A stretch of 64,000 nucleotides of DNA from Polynucleobacter sp. AM-25C3. GTDB lineage: Bacteria > Pseudomonadota > Gammaproteobacteria > Burkholderiales > Burkholderiaceae. The notes under the pieces are model-generated. The model worked only from the letters and a program-made list of their open reading frames with translations, was not told the origin of the DNA and made no database searches. Within the stretch, counting starts at the first letter, position 1, and every line of letters begins with the position of its first letter. Location of the stretch: positions 1 to 64,000 of the forward strand of contig NZ_JACVOS010000010.1 in the NCBI RefSeq assembly GCF_018882335.1, read 5' to 3'. The position numbers and the translations under genes are program-made. Positions 33,135-41,958 of this stretch are shown piece by piece.

Positions 33135-35864
33135 TCAACGCGGGTCGGTGAACTCAAGCAAATCACTGGCTGTCACCGCTAATTGATAAATAACGCCTGT
33201 TTTAAGGGCATCAATACACTGCTTACCCATCAGTACCTTAAATTTTTCATCTCCTCGTAACTTACTAGGGTCACTGGTGCCCTTTGTCTCAGCCACAAAA
33301 TATAACTTATTATCCCGCTCTAACACAACCGCCCAGTCCGGCGAGTAGTTGCCAATCGGCGTGGGGATTTTGAATCCCCGGGGTATTTTGAAGAAAAATT
33401 TGACCTCTTCACTCACTTCACAATCGCGGGCAAAACAGTCTTCGGTTTTACTGTCAGTTCGGTAGTAGTTAAAGGGTGTTTTGTCTTCATAGCCCTCTTT
33501 GACTTGCAACACCTGTTCTTGGAGCACTTCTCCCAACTCGTCGGTAAAAAGTTGTTGCGTGTAGCCCAAGCCCCATGCTGCCCCGCGCTCATACTTGACG
33601 CCGCCTTCATACAAAATTTCATTCCTTGCGCGTTCAAACGCTGCCACCATGTGCTCTAAAAACCGCTGCGGATTCAGCATCAACTCATTGGCACGGCCAC
33701 ACTCCTTGAGCACGGCCACGATAGATCCCCGCGACAATTTGATGCGGCTTTGAATAAAGCTAAACACATCGGGCATCATGCAGGAGGTCAATTCTGTAGA
33801 CTTAACAGCACTGCCCTTACTTAGCGGGCTTAAACCTGCCCCATCCATTTCAATTTGCGCCGTGTTCGATTTAAGCTGCAAGCGAGCAATGGTGGGGTAA
33901 TGGTTGGTGTCTTTCAAAAATGACGCCGCTTTACTCACTAAAACGGCATCGTCATAGTGAACGGCGTAGCGGGTGTGAAAACTTACCTTGTCCCACAGCT
34001 CAAACAACAAAGGGTAGTTCTCTCGCGTCAGCTCATGCTTGGTGTATTTCACCACCACCTTGTCGCGGTTAGCATCCCCAATGCGCCCCGTAAATGGCAC
34101 ACCCGTTTCTTCTTCAATTTCAGTTTGTAGGGCTTTGGTAAAAGCCTCATAGCTTTCATTGGCAATGACCGTGAGCAAGTTGATTTTTTTGTCCGTGATG
34201 CGCTCACCTGTTTTGCTGTTGACTGGCAAACGCAAACCACGGCCTACCTCTTGACGCTTTTTCACATCGCTTGCGCTCTCGTTCAAGGTGCAAATCTGGA
34301 ACACATTGGGGTTGTCCCAGCCCTCACGCAAGGCGCTGTGAGAGAAAATGAACTGCACAGGGTTATCTAGGCTCAACAACTCTTCTTTGTTCTTCATGAT
34401 AAGGTTGTAGGTATCCTCATCGTCTTTGGTGGTGCCCTTGGTATCCTTCAATACGCCTTTTTTGTCCTGAGAAAAATAGCCCTTGTGAACCCCATTGGCT
34501 GGGTGGGGTATCAAGCCTGGGTTTTGCTTATTAAACTTTTCAAACGCCTCTTCAAACCACGCTTCAAACTTGGCTTTTTCGCCATCCGCGCTGCGATAGT
34601 TGGCCACCTTATCAATGAAGAAAAGCGACAACACTTTGATGCCTATGGGGTGCAGTTTTTTAGCCCTTTCAAAGTGCCATTTGACCGTTCTCTCAACTTG
34701 GAATTTTTGGAGCTCATCGGTTAAGCCACCCCGTGAATCGCCCTCATGCAGCACCAAGCCACCTGTGAATTTAATAAAGCCCGCTTGAGCGTCGATGTCT
34801 TCGACAATGAAGCCATCGCGGTAAATTTCACGCTGGTTTGACTTCACAAACAAATCATCGCCCGCCGACAATACCGCATCTTTTTTGAGCACGCCGCCCG
34901 CCTCACCATTGGCAAAGAAGCTCAACTTCACTTTGATGGTTTTCTTGGCTCGCTGGAATTCCTTCAGCGCCACAAAAGCTGCGTTGTAATTTTGATCAGC
35001 TGTGACGCCATCCACCTGAATTTGTTTCACTAGCCCCAGGTTGTAGGCGTCCACGGGGGTTAAGCGTGAAATTAAGTTATAGGGGTTCTTGTGCGTTGCA
35101 CTATATCGCAGGGTGCAAAATGGGTTCAGGTTGTGAATAGCTTGGCGGCGGAGTTCCGTTTCCATGTTCTGCGGTTCATCCACAATCACAATTGGGCGGG
35201 TGGCTTGCAAGAATTCAATCGGTTTCACGCCCTGTTCGCGCACCGTGTTGATGATGTTGCTGTCGCTGGCAAAGCTGTCGATGTTGATAACCAAAATTTG
35301 CAGCGAATTGGAAGCCGCAAAGTTGCGTAGGCCATTACGGTTCTTGCTGTCCCACACCGTGTAATTGGCTGGGACTCCATATTGAGCCTTCATGTCCTTG
35401 GCGGTGATTTCCAAGTTTTTCAGCGTGCCTTCACGAATGGCGACACTGGGCACCACAATGACAAATTTGCAAAAACCATAGACACGATGAAGTTCATAAA
35501 TCGTGCGGATATAGGTGTAGGTCTTGCCTGTGCCCGTCTCCATCTCAATGGATAAATTCAGGTCAACGGCTAGGGAATCATCGTTGGCTTCATTGGTGGC
35601 TTCGCTGGTGGCCCTTGGCACAAGTGCCGTGGACACCTCCAATTCATTCTCTTTTTGAACCTCTTGGATATTGGCTAAAAACTGCTCTTTGGACAACACT
35701 AAACGGTTGCCAATGCCTTTGTCACCAAACTCTACAGAACCGACTTCACCACGGGTATTTTCAAAAGCGGTGCCCGCCTGTGGCTGGCCTTTAAATACCT
35801 TCACCACAGCATTGAGCGCCGCCATTTGGTGCGGTGCGTGGTGGTCAAACTTAAATTCCATCAT
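33135..35864 (-). CDS. res: Type III restriction endonuclease Res subunit
   Basis: 909 aa. Superfamily 2 translocase: IEMETGTGKTYTYIRT (Walker A about 105-120), VIVDEPQNME (about 228), SATH (motif III), and QEVGRGLRLPVN (motif VI about 540-551). The C-terminus carries the nuclease: GNYSPDWAVVLE followed by LYFVAETKGT (D...ExK, about 850-870). Two oppositely oriented sites would trigger ATP-driven cleavage when unmethylated. It is 11 bp downstream of mod. The frame is intact. Confidence 0.93.
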   Translation of the reverse strand: MMEFKFDHHAPHQMAALNAVVKVFKGQPQAGTAFENTRGEVGSVEFGDKGIGNRLVLSKEQFLANIQEVQKENELEVSTALVPRATSEATNEANDDSLAVDLNLSIEMETGTGKTYTYIRTIYELHRVYGFCKFVIVVPSVAIREGTLKNLEITAKDMKAQYGVPANYTVWDSKNRNGLRNFAASNSLQILVINIDSFASDSNIINTVREQGVKPIEFLQATRPIVIVDEPQNMETELRRQAIHNLNPFCTLRYSATHKNPYNLISRLTPVDAYNLGLVKQIQVDGVTADQNYNAAFVALKEFQRAKKTIKVKLSFFANGEAGGVLKKDAVLSAGDDLFVKSNQREIYRDGFIVEDIDAQAGFIKFTGGLVLHEGDSRGGLTDELQKFQVERTVKWHFERAKKLHPIGIKVLSLFFIDKVANYRSADGEKAKFEAWFEEAFEKFNKQNPGLIPHPANGVHKGYFSQDKKGVLKDTKGTTKDDEDTYNLIMKNKEELLSLDNPVQFIFSHSALREGWDNPNVFQICTLNESASDVKKRQEVGRGLRLPVNSKTGERITDKKINLLTVIANESYEAFTKALQTEIEEETGVPFTGRIGDANRDKVVVKYTKHELTRENYPLLFELWDKVSFHTRYAVHYDDAVLVSKAASFLKDTNHYPTIARLQLKSNTAQIEMDGAGLSPLSKGSAVKSTELTSCMMPDVFSFIQSRIKLSRGSIVAVLKECGRANELMLNPQRFLEHMVAAFERARNEILYEGGVKYERGAAWGLGYTQQLFTDELGEVLQEQVLQVKEGYEDKTPFNYYRTDSKTEDCFARDCEVSEEVKFFFKIPRGFKIPTPIGNYSPDWAVVLERDNKLYFVAETKGTSDPSKLRGDEKFKVLMGKQCIDALKTGVIYQLAVTASDLLEFTDPR

Positions 35865-35875
35865 CCAGGCACCCC

Positions 35876-37822
35876 TTACAGCACTTCAAGCGCAATGTCT
35901 GCGTCTTGAAGTTGTAGGCTGAAATTAGTCAAAGCCTGGCTATCCACAAAACACTTGTTCAAACACAACACCTTTACAGGCTTGGCTTTCAGAATAAAGG
36001 TCAGAACATCTCCCGCATGGTTTGCGGGAGCCTCAAAGAACATCGCCACATGCTTGCCGTTGTCGGGTTTTGCCATATAGGCCGTGGCCGCAGTCGCATC
36101 ATCACCCACTTTGTGGCTTTCAATGGGAGTTGTGATGGGCAAAGCCAATTTCAACAACAACTCATACACCATGCCGCCCGCTTCGCTGTCGGGCTTGGCG
36201 CTGTCAACGTGGTATTCCAATTGCGCCAATAAATCAGCTTCATTATCAACATCAGTGCGCCACTCTTTAAAGTTCGATGGGGCAAGTTTGAAGGCGTTAA
36301 ATCCTAACGCTTGCTTTTGCATATCGCCTTGTGTAAGAGCCCCCTGCGCCAAACCCTCTAAGCGCTTAGACTCAATTTTTTCAAGCACCTTGGCAATGCG
36401 AGCACGGCCAATGTCGGCGATGGTGCGATAACCTACTTTATAGGCCTCACTTGATTCATCCAATACCTCGGGCATTTGAACGCAAATGAACTGGCGATTA
36501 CCGCCGTCTTCTTCGTTAAGATCGAGAACGGCTTGGGCGGTTGTGCCGCTGCCTGAGAAAAAGTCAAAGATTAAGTCATTGCTTTGAGTTGCCGCATTGA
36601 CTAAAAAACTTATTGTTTTAGATGGTTTTGAATGGACAAAAATTTTTGCCATATCGAAAAGCTCAGTCAATTCTGCCGTTCCGTCTTCGTTTAAACCATG
36701 CTTATCCCACCAGCTCTCAATTTTCAATCTTTTAGATTTTCGTTCATTTAGGAAAACTTTTTGAACGGGTCGAGCATCACCACTTTTTCCAAAAATTATT
36801 CGACCATCTTTAATTCTTTTTAAAGCCTCCGTTTCATTAAAAACCCAATACCGCCCTCTGGAAGGAAGAAAACTTTCCTTTGTTTTAGGATTGACAATCG
36901 GATAATATGGACCCTCATGATTTGCAGATAAATCCATTGTTGTCCATAGCCCTCGTTCGTCACCATCAGGATTTGAATAATTTTTTGAAATGAACTCTTC
37001 ACTCAATGGAAGTCCAAAATTGTCCTCGGGAATGCTTTTTGCATTTTTTGCATAGGCAAAAATAAAATCATGAACGGGAGGGATTAGACCCATATTATTT
37101 CCGTTTGTTTTCTTCTTCCATACAATCTTTCCAATAAAATTTTCTTCCCCAAAAATTTCATCCATCAACAGCTTCAAATCAGCCGCTTCGTTATCGTCAA
37201 TTGAGACAAAAATCACGCCATCATCACGCAACAAATTACGGGCCAGAAATAGGCGGGGATACATCATGGACAACCAAACGCTGTGGAATTGGCCGTTTTC
37301 TTTGGAGTTCTTTTTCCAAAGCGTCTGCTTGTTCACAAAACCTGCTTCGTCGGTTTGACCTGTGCGGGCTTGGTATTCTTTCAGCGTCTCGCTGTAATCG
37401 TCTGGATACACAAAGCTGTCATTGCCCGTGTTGTAAGGCGGATCAATGTAAATCATCTTGACCTTGCCAAAGTAGGCTTTTTGAAGGGTGCGCAGCACCT
37501 CCAAGTTCTCACCTTCAATGTAGAGGTTTTGCGTGGCATCCCAATTCACGCTGTTGGCCGTATCAGGCCGCAAGGTGGCCGTGGTGCGCTTTTGGATTTC
37601 AGCCCTAGCATCAGCTTTGCCTGCCCACGAAAGTTCATAGCTCTCTCGGCCAGTGGCTACGTTCTCGCCCAGAGTTGCAGTCAAACGCTTAATGTCAATC
37701 TTGCCTTCGGTGAAAGTCTCGGGGAAAAGTTGGCGCAATTGCTCCATCTTTAAGCTGACCACATCGAGACTTTGAGATAGATCCCCAACTTTGGAGGCCT
37801 GATTAGTTTCTGAGTTGTTCAT
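35876..37822 (-). CDS. mod: Type III DNA methyltransferase Mod subunit
   Basis: 648 aa from ATG 37822 (GTG 37831 possible). Beta-class N6-adenine methyltransferase: the catalytic IDPPYNTGN is at about 123-131 and the SAM-binding FDFFSGSGTTAQAVL follows at about 418-432, the usual beta order. The target-recognition domain lies between (about 215-400) and is much more AT-rich than the flanks, suggesting replacement by recombination. Mod sets the specificity for the adjacent Res. Confidence 0.93.
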   Translation of the reverse strand: MNNSETNQASKVGDLSQSLDVVSLKMEQLRQLFPETFTEGKIDIKRLTATLGENVATGRESYELSWAGKADARAEIQKRTTATLRPDTANSVNWDATQNLYIEGENLEVLRTLQKAYFGKVKMIYIDPPYNTGNDSFVYPDDYSETLKEYQARTGQTDEAGFVNKQTLWKKNSKENGQFHSVWLSMMYPRLFLARNLLRDDGVIFVSIDDNEAADLKLLMDEIFGEENFIGKIVWKKKTNGNNMGLIPPVHDFIFAYAKNAKSIPEDNFGLPLSEEFISKNYSNPDGDERGLWTTMDLSANHEGPYYPIVNPKTKESFLPSRGRYWVFNETEALKRIKDGRIIFGKSGDARPVQKVFLNERKSKRLKIESWWDKHGLNEDGTAELTELFDMAKIFVHSKPSKTISFLVNAATQSNDLIFDFFSGSGTTAQAVLDLNEEDGGNRQFICVQMPEVLDESSEAYKVGYRTIADIGRARIAKVLEKIESKRLEGLAQGALTQGDMQKQALGFNAFKLAPSNFKEWRTDVDNEADLLAQLEYHVDSAKPDSEAGGMVYELLLKLALPITTPIESHKVGDDATAATAYMAKPDNGKHVAMFFEAPANHAGDVLTFILKAKPVKVLCLNKCFVDSQALTNFSLQLQDADIALEVL

Positions 37823-38043
37823 TTTTTGCACTTAAGGTTGCACGTCACGTTTGACCCCCAATTATGCCGTAGCGCATGGGGCACCTGTGGCACCTGGGGC
37901 ATATCTACCTCGTACCTAGACCAATTGCAAGGCACTTGCCAGCCCAGTAGGATTACCCCTAGATAATTGGCCCCTTACAAATATGCCGGATTTAGTTGGT
38001 CATAGGGCTGATGAAAGGCTGGGGGCTGCCCACTTCTTGGTCA

Positions 38044-38631
38044 TCAAATCTTCTCAACCAATTTAAATCGGTTGTAAAGATAGAGAACATTACTTACATA
38101 GGCTTGCGTCTCAGCATATGGCGGAATTCCTCCGTATTTCTTGACTGCTCCAGGACCGGCATTGTATGCAGCTATGGCTAGCGGCCAGCTTCTAAACGTG
38201 TACCATTGAGCCGCCAGGTAGTAGGCACCTGTCGCTAGGCTTTGCCTGGAATCCCACAATGCATCAGGATGGTGTCCTAAAGAGATTGCGGTGCTGGGAA
38301 TTACTTGAGTAAGCCCTCTTGCCCCAGCTTTGCTGATGGCATTCGGGTTATAGGCCGACTCAACCGCCACCAAGGCTTTTAATAATGCAGGTTCCAAGCC
38401 TTGCTGTTTAGCGACCTGATTGATTAGAGGCTCGATAGCCCAGTAGCGGCCAACAATAGCGTTACAGTTATTGCCCCGGTACCTAGCGTCTGCTTGCAAA
38501 CAACGTACCAAGCCTTCAATACCCGAGGATTGGGCTTGAGCATGGGCAGGTATGAGGATAACTAGGATAAAACAAGTACTTACCAGTAGAGCCCTGAGGC
38601 CACAGTAGCATGAAAGCAAATTAATCCTCAT
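38044..38631 (-). CDS. virB1: VirB1-type lytic transglycosylase
   Basis: 195 aa with a signal peptide (LLVSTCFILVILIPAHAQAQ). The SLT/goose-lysozyme-like domain has the catalytic Glu in LVAVESAYNP (about 93), with SKAGARGLTQVIPSTA and AIAAYNAGPGAV after it. It would open peptidoglycan for the secretion system or pilus. It lies beside the pilus cluster and about 12 kb from virB11, so it may serve the pilus (as PilT of R64) instead of VirB. Confidence 0.85.
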   Translation of the reverse strand: MRINLLSCYCGLRALLVSTCFILVILIPAHAQAQSSGIEGLVRCLQADARYRGNNCNAIVGRYWAIEPLINQVAKQQGLEPALLKALVAVESAYNPNAISKAGARGLTQVIPSTAISLGHHPDALWDSRQSLATGAYYLAAQWYTFRSWPLAIAAYNAGPGAVKKYGGIPPYAETQAYVSNVLYLYNRFKLVEKI

Positions 38632-38642
38632 GCGGGCTTAAT

Positions 38643-39116
38643 TTAAACGCCTACCCTTGGCAGTATTGAGTCACCAGAAGGTTCGTAGCGAACACGGAGC
38701 GCCGCCAATAGGGCTAAGGTAAAAAGAATGCCGAGTAGATCAAATAAAAATTGATTTGTCGTAGAGCCTTTGGAAAAGGCAAGTCCAATATTGAATTCCC
38801 AACAAAAACTAAAAACCAAATATGCAAACGGCACCAACAACATAATGGCTCTTAGGATGTAATTACAAGCCCTAACTGGGTCTTTCTTCCCTTTGATTAG
38901 CAAAACAGAAGAAAGCGTACCAACCACAAAAAGGCAGCAGCCAATGGCTGTTATGAAATGCTCTAAATTTACAATCCAGTCGAGATTGATGAAACCTAAA
39001 CTTTGCAAAGGGATCCCAGAGAACTCTAGGCCACGGACTACTCTTAAGGAAAAAGCTGAGAGAGTCAAGGCTGACCCCCAGAATATTGAGGTGGGTACAA
39101 ATTTAGAAAGTTTCAT
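38643..39116 (-). CDS. Four-helix membrane protein of unknown function
   Basis: 157 aa with four hydrophobic segments: SIFWGSALTLSAFSLRVV, FITAIGCCLFVVGTLSSVLL, AIMLLVPFAYLVFSFCWEF, and FLFDLLGILFTLALLAAL. No family is recognised. It lies 11 bp upstream of virB1 on the same strand and is likely co-transcribed. Confidence 0.65.
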   Translation of the reverse strand: MKLSKFVPTSIFWGSALTLSAFSLRVVRGLEFSGIPLQSLGFINLDWIVNLEHFITAIGCCLFVVGTLSSVLLIKGKKDPVRACNYILRAIMLLVPFAYLVFSFCWEFNIGLAFSKGSTTNQFLFDLLGILFTLALLAALRVRYEPSGDSILPRVGV

Positions 39117-39163
39117 AATTAAAGGGAATAAAAATAGCTTCGATTAACTGGACTTAAGTAAGC

Positions 39164-39346
39164 TTAAGAGGTGGCCGGCCTGATTAAGTCATCAGTACTT
39201 CTAGTCGCTTGATCTCTTTGTGATCGTGAAAGGCAATAAATACATCGCCACTTACTTCGATACCCGCCAGCAACCAAACGCATTTGATCGATATTTTTAG
39301 TCATCATGCAGGACGGGCAAAACTTTTCGGAAGTAAGTGTTTTCAT
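39164..39346 (-). CDS. Small zinc-ribbon-like protein
   Basis: 60 aa with two CxxC pairs, CPSCMMTKN and CIYCLSRS, spaced 22 residues apart as in a minimal zinc ribbon. Function unknown. Gaps to its neighbours are short. Confidence 0.6.
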   Translation of the reverse strand: MKTLTSEKFCPSCMMTKNIDQMRLVAGGYRSKWRCIYCLSRSQRDQATRSTDDLIRPATS

Positions 39347-39367
39347 GTAGCGAGTAATTGGCTTAAA

Positions 39368-40078
39368 TTAAAACCGATAGCCTACACCCAATTGCAACAC
39401 TGGCAATAAATTGTATTTAGAGAGGCTGTTGTTAATTGATTGCTGTTGAGCGGTAATATCGGTAGCCAGTTGTGTACAAGTTGACGGTGCAGTTCCTGCA
39501 GAGCAGTTAGCTGACAGCGTAACTTTTGGAGCCCCACTAAAGATCACGCCAACGTCTGATGTGAAATACAAACCACCATTAGTAGCGCTATTAAAGCCAT
39601 CGTAACCAAGACCAAGGTAAGGCTTAACGCCACTATATTTAGCGCTACCATCGAACGAGTTCACCTGAGAAGTTGAATAGGTATTGCCATTAATAGTATA
39701 AGAGCCAGCGCCTGTTGTGGCACCAGTTAAGCTCAATTGTGTACTTGGAATATAGGCTCCGGCACTCACTCGGAAACCATTGGCAAAGGGATGCGCATCA
39801 ACCAATAGATCCCATCCACCTAGCTTGAGCTTGCCATTAAATTGTGAGCCGTCATTGGTGAAGTTGCGGCTAAAGTCCATCTGACTGTAGCCACCACGCA
39901 ATTTGAAGTACTCATTAATACCATAGGTCAAATCAACCCCAAGACCCATGGTTCCTGCTTTGGCAGAAATACCAAAGGGGGATGCAGACTCTTGTGCAAA
40001 TGTTGCATTTGATGCCCCAATCGCTGCAATCAAGGCTGCATATGTTGCAGCTTTTCTGAATAAATTAATGTGTTTCAT
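39368..40078 (-). CDS. Outer-membrane beta-barrel protein
   Basis: 236 aa from ATG 40078, preceded by AAAGGAAG (the frame extends to 40117). A signal peptide (AATYAALIAAIGASNATFA) and alternating beta strands such as YFKLRGGYSQMDFSR, GGWDLLVDAHPF, FRVSAGAYIP and a terminal LPVLQLGVGYRF with final Phe are typical of OmpA/OmpW-like barrels. Its place after the pilus cluster suggests an envelope role. It is followed 54 bp upstream by pilV. Confidence 0.75.
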   Translation of the reverse strand: MKHINLFRKAATYAALIAAIGASNATFAQESASPFGISAKAGTMGLGVDLTYGINEYFKLRGGYSQMDFSRNFTNDGSQFNGKLKLGGWDLLVDAHPFANGFRVSAGAYIPSTQLSLTGATTGAGSYTINGNTYSTSQVNSFDGSAKYSGVKPYLGLGYDGFNSATNGGLYFTSDVGVIFSGAPKVTLSANCSAGTAPSTCTQLATDITAQQQSINNSLSKYNLLPVLQLGVGYRF

Positions 40079-40132
40079 GAATACTTCCTTTCTTTTTGTT
40101 AAAAAAATAATGCTCAAATTAATAAAGCTTTG

Positions 40133-41437
40133 TTAATACATCTCTGCCCAGCTATATTTCCCAAAACGACCAGAGGTCGCGCGGTAGCAACTACCTGGCG
40201 CAACAATTCCAAATGCATTTAAATAACCTGAGCCACCGTTCCAGTTACCTACGGAGTACTCAATAAGGACTCCATCTATGTACAAAGCAAGATCGCCCCA
40301 GCCTGGTGAAGGATTCGGGCCACCACTTATGCCTACAGCTATCGGATAAGTAAATCCATTGCAATAAGTCGTTCCGAAAGAACGGGCAACGGCATGCCAT
40401 GTCTCACCACCTAGACCAAGACCCTTAGCGGATGCTGATTTCCAAGCGCCCCATCCAGCACCCACAGCTCCGGATTGTTGAACCCTTGTATAAGGAATTC
40501 CCACATTCGCGCCTGTCATGGCGTATGCGGTTTGTACGGCGTAAAAGTTGCCACTGTTCACGTGGCGATAGGTGTCAACAAAGTACCAATCAGCTGAAGG
40601 TGCATTACCCATGCCAGCGCCATTGACGCAGCTCTTAGTTCCGGCCAATCCTTCAAGAACATTTAGATCGCCCGAGTATTGTGGGCAAGCTATATTGCTT
40701 GTCCAAACATTGCTTTGGCACGTTAAAGCTAAGCCAGTGCCATTTTGAGCAATCGCTCCATTAGTTGCGCAAGCACCGCCAATGGTTTGAGTAGACGCCA
40801 TAATGATGGGCGTATTCATCGTATTCAGGCTGGTATTGCCTACGTTATTGCGATAAAGATAATTGCTAACGAATTGACCGTTGCTAAAAGTAAGGAGCGA
40901 GGCAATATTGCCTCCAGCAATTCCAGTAAAACCTGCCGTAGGTAAGCTCCAGCCCGCATACGCACCTTGTGCTGTTGCGGTGCCAGTAGGCCATGTACCC
41001 GAATCATTTAATGGGATAAATCCTCCAGGGGCACCGATAAGGGCAGCCACTCGTGAAGCCACCTGATCAGTTAATTGGGTGCCTCCAGTACCTAGCGCTA
41101 ACGCGTTAAGATTTCCGGCGGTAGGCTGCAACACTTGCGCTTGCCAAGTTTGGCCAAATGGGTTTGTGGCGCTAAAGGAGCTTGGTAGCAATCCTACGGC
41201 AGGCGCTTGGAGCATAGCTACTGTAATAGTCGCCGGTGTTGAAGCCGTGGCTACCGCAGAGATATTGCTACTGTATTGCGTGATGTAGGATTGAACCGCA
41301 GTATTAAATTGCGTGGCTTGCTGCGCTGTGGCGGCAACCTGCATATTTAAATTACCTTGTTTTTGATAATTCATAAACAAGATGACAAATGCCACCGTCA
41401 ATACTCCAGCCAAAAGCGACCCTAGTAGATCTCTCAT
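40133..41437 (-). CDS. pilV: PilV-type pilus tip adhesin (minor pilin)
   Basis: 434 aa. Prepilin-like start MRDLLGSLLAGVLTVAFVIL with a hydrophobic stretch (8-24), then a Ser/Thr/Gly-rich shaft and a C-terminal domain with the PilV/fibre-like pattern SADWYFVDTYRHVNSGNFY (about 280-298) and WHAVARSFGTTYCNGFTYPI. In R64 the PilV tip chooses recipients by lipopolysaccharide type. No recombination sites or alternative 3' ends were seen near it, so this is not a shufflon. It is the last gene of the pil operon. Confidence 0.8.
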   Translation of the reverse strand: MRDLLGSLLAGVLTVAFVILFMNYQKQGNLNMQVAATAQQATQFNTAVQSYITQYSSNISAVATASTPATITVAMLQAPAVGLLPSSFSATNPFGQTWQAQVLQPTAGNLNALALGTGGTQLTDQVASRVAALIGAPGGFIPLNDSGTWPTGTATAQGAYAGWSLPTAGFTGIAGGNIASLLTFSNGQFVSNYLYRNNVGNTSLNTMNTPIIMASTQTIGGACATNGAIAQNGTGLALTCQSNVWTSNIACPQYSGDLNVLEGLAGTKSCVNGAGMGNAPSADWYFVDTYRHVNSGNFYAVQTAYAMTGANVGIPYTRVQQSGAVGAGWGAWKSASAKGLGLGGETWHAVARSFGTTYCNGFTYPIAVGISGGPNPSPGWGDLALYIDGVLIEYSVGNWNGGSGYLNAFGIVAPGSCYRATSGRFGKYSWAEMY

Positions 41438-41460
41438 TTAAATTCTCTTAAGTGTTTTCA

Positions 41461-41949
41461 TTACAAATCGAACCCAATAACCGAAACAATATTTCCGCTC
41501 GTAATTGGTGTGGCCAGCGGCATTGCAGCAGTTGAAGCGCCCACTGCTGCGCTCGTCCAGGTAGTTCCATTGGAGATTCCAAAGGAGGCATCGTTATTGG
41601 CAGCGATCGAGGCTTGCTCAGCTACGCTTTGGGTAAAAGGCGCATAACAAATCACCACCCTGGCATTACCCACTCCGGTCGCAATGACAATGTTATTGAC
41701 CTGCCCTAAAAAGCTGCTGGAAAAAGCACCGCCAATAGCGATAATTTGCGCCACCGGTATCACGCCGGCAAAGCTAGGATTATTCTGCTGATAAGTCATC
41801 ACCGCATTGCGGTAAGCCAAAAAGGATTGACCATTACTTTGTATCTGAGCCGAAGTAGTGTTGATTGCAGCGACTTTGGACTCTTGGCCAAAGATAGCCA
41901 AAAATCCTAAAAACATGACTGAAAAAATTAGCGGTGCAAAAAATCCCAT
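41461..41949 (-). CDS. pilM: PilM-like type IVb pilus protein
   Basis: 162 aa. One N-terminal hydrophobic segment (FFAPLIFSVMFLGFLAIF) and a small periplasmic region including FLAYRNAVMTYQQNNPSF and GNARVVICYAPF match the short PilM of IncI thin pili. Order relative to R64 differs: here it sits between the ATPase and pilV. Confidence 0.65.
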   Translation of the reverse strand: MGFFAPLIFSVMFLGFLAIFGQESKVAAINTTSAQIQSNGQSFLAYRNAVMTYQQNNPSFAGVIPVAQIIAIGGAFSSSFLGQVNNIVIATGVGNARVVICYAPFTQSVAEQASIAANNDASFGISNGTTWTSAAVGASTAAMPLATPITSGNIVSVIGFDL

Positions 41950-41958
41950 TTCCGCCCC

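Noticed and set aside
37283..37753. 156-residue ORF opposite mod
   Set aside because: Lies entirely over the conserved methyltransferase region in antisense; typical shadow frame.
37840..38043. GGGGCACCTG-type repeats as a regulatory array
   Set aside because: Only short imperfect repeats (GGGGCACCTGTGGCACCTGGGGC) over about 30 bp; no consistent unit or context.
40133..41437. Shufflon at pilV
   Set aside because: No inverted 19-bp-type repeats, no alternative C-terminal segments and no Rci-like recombinase next to it were found.
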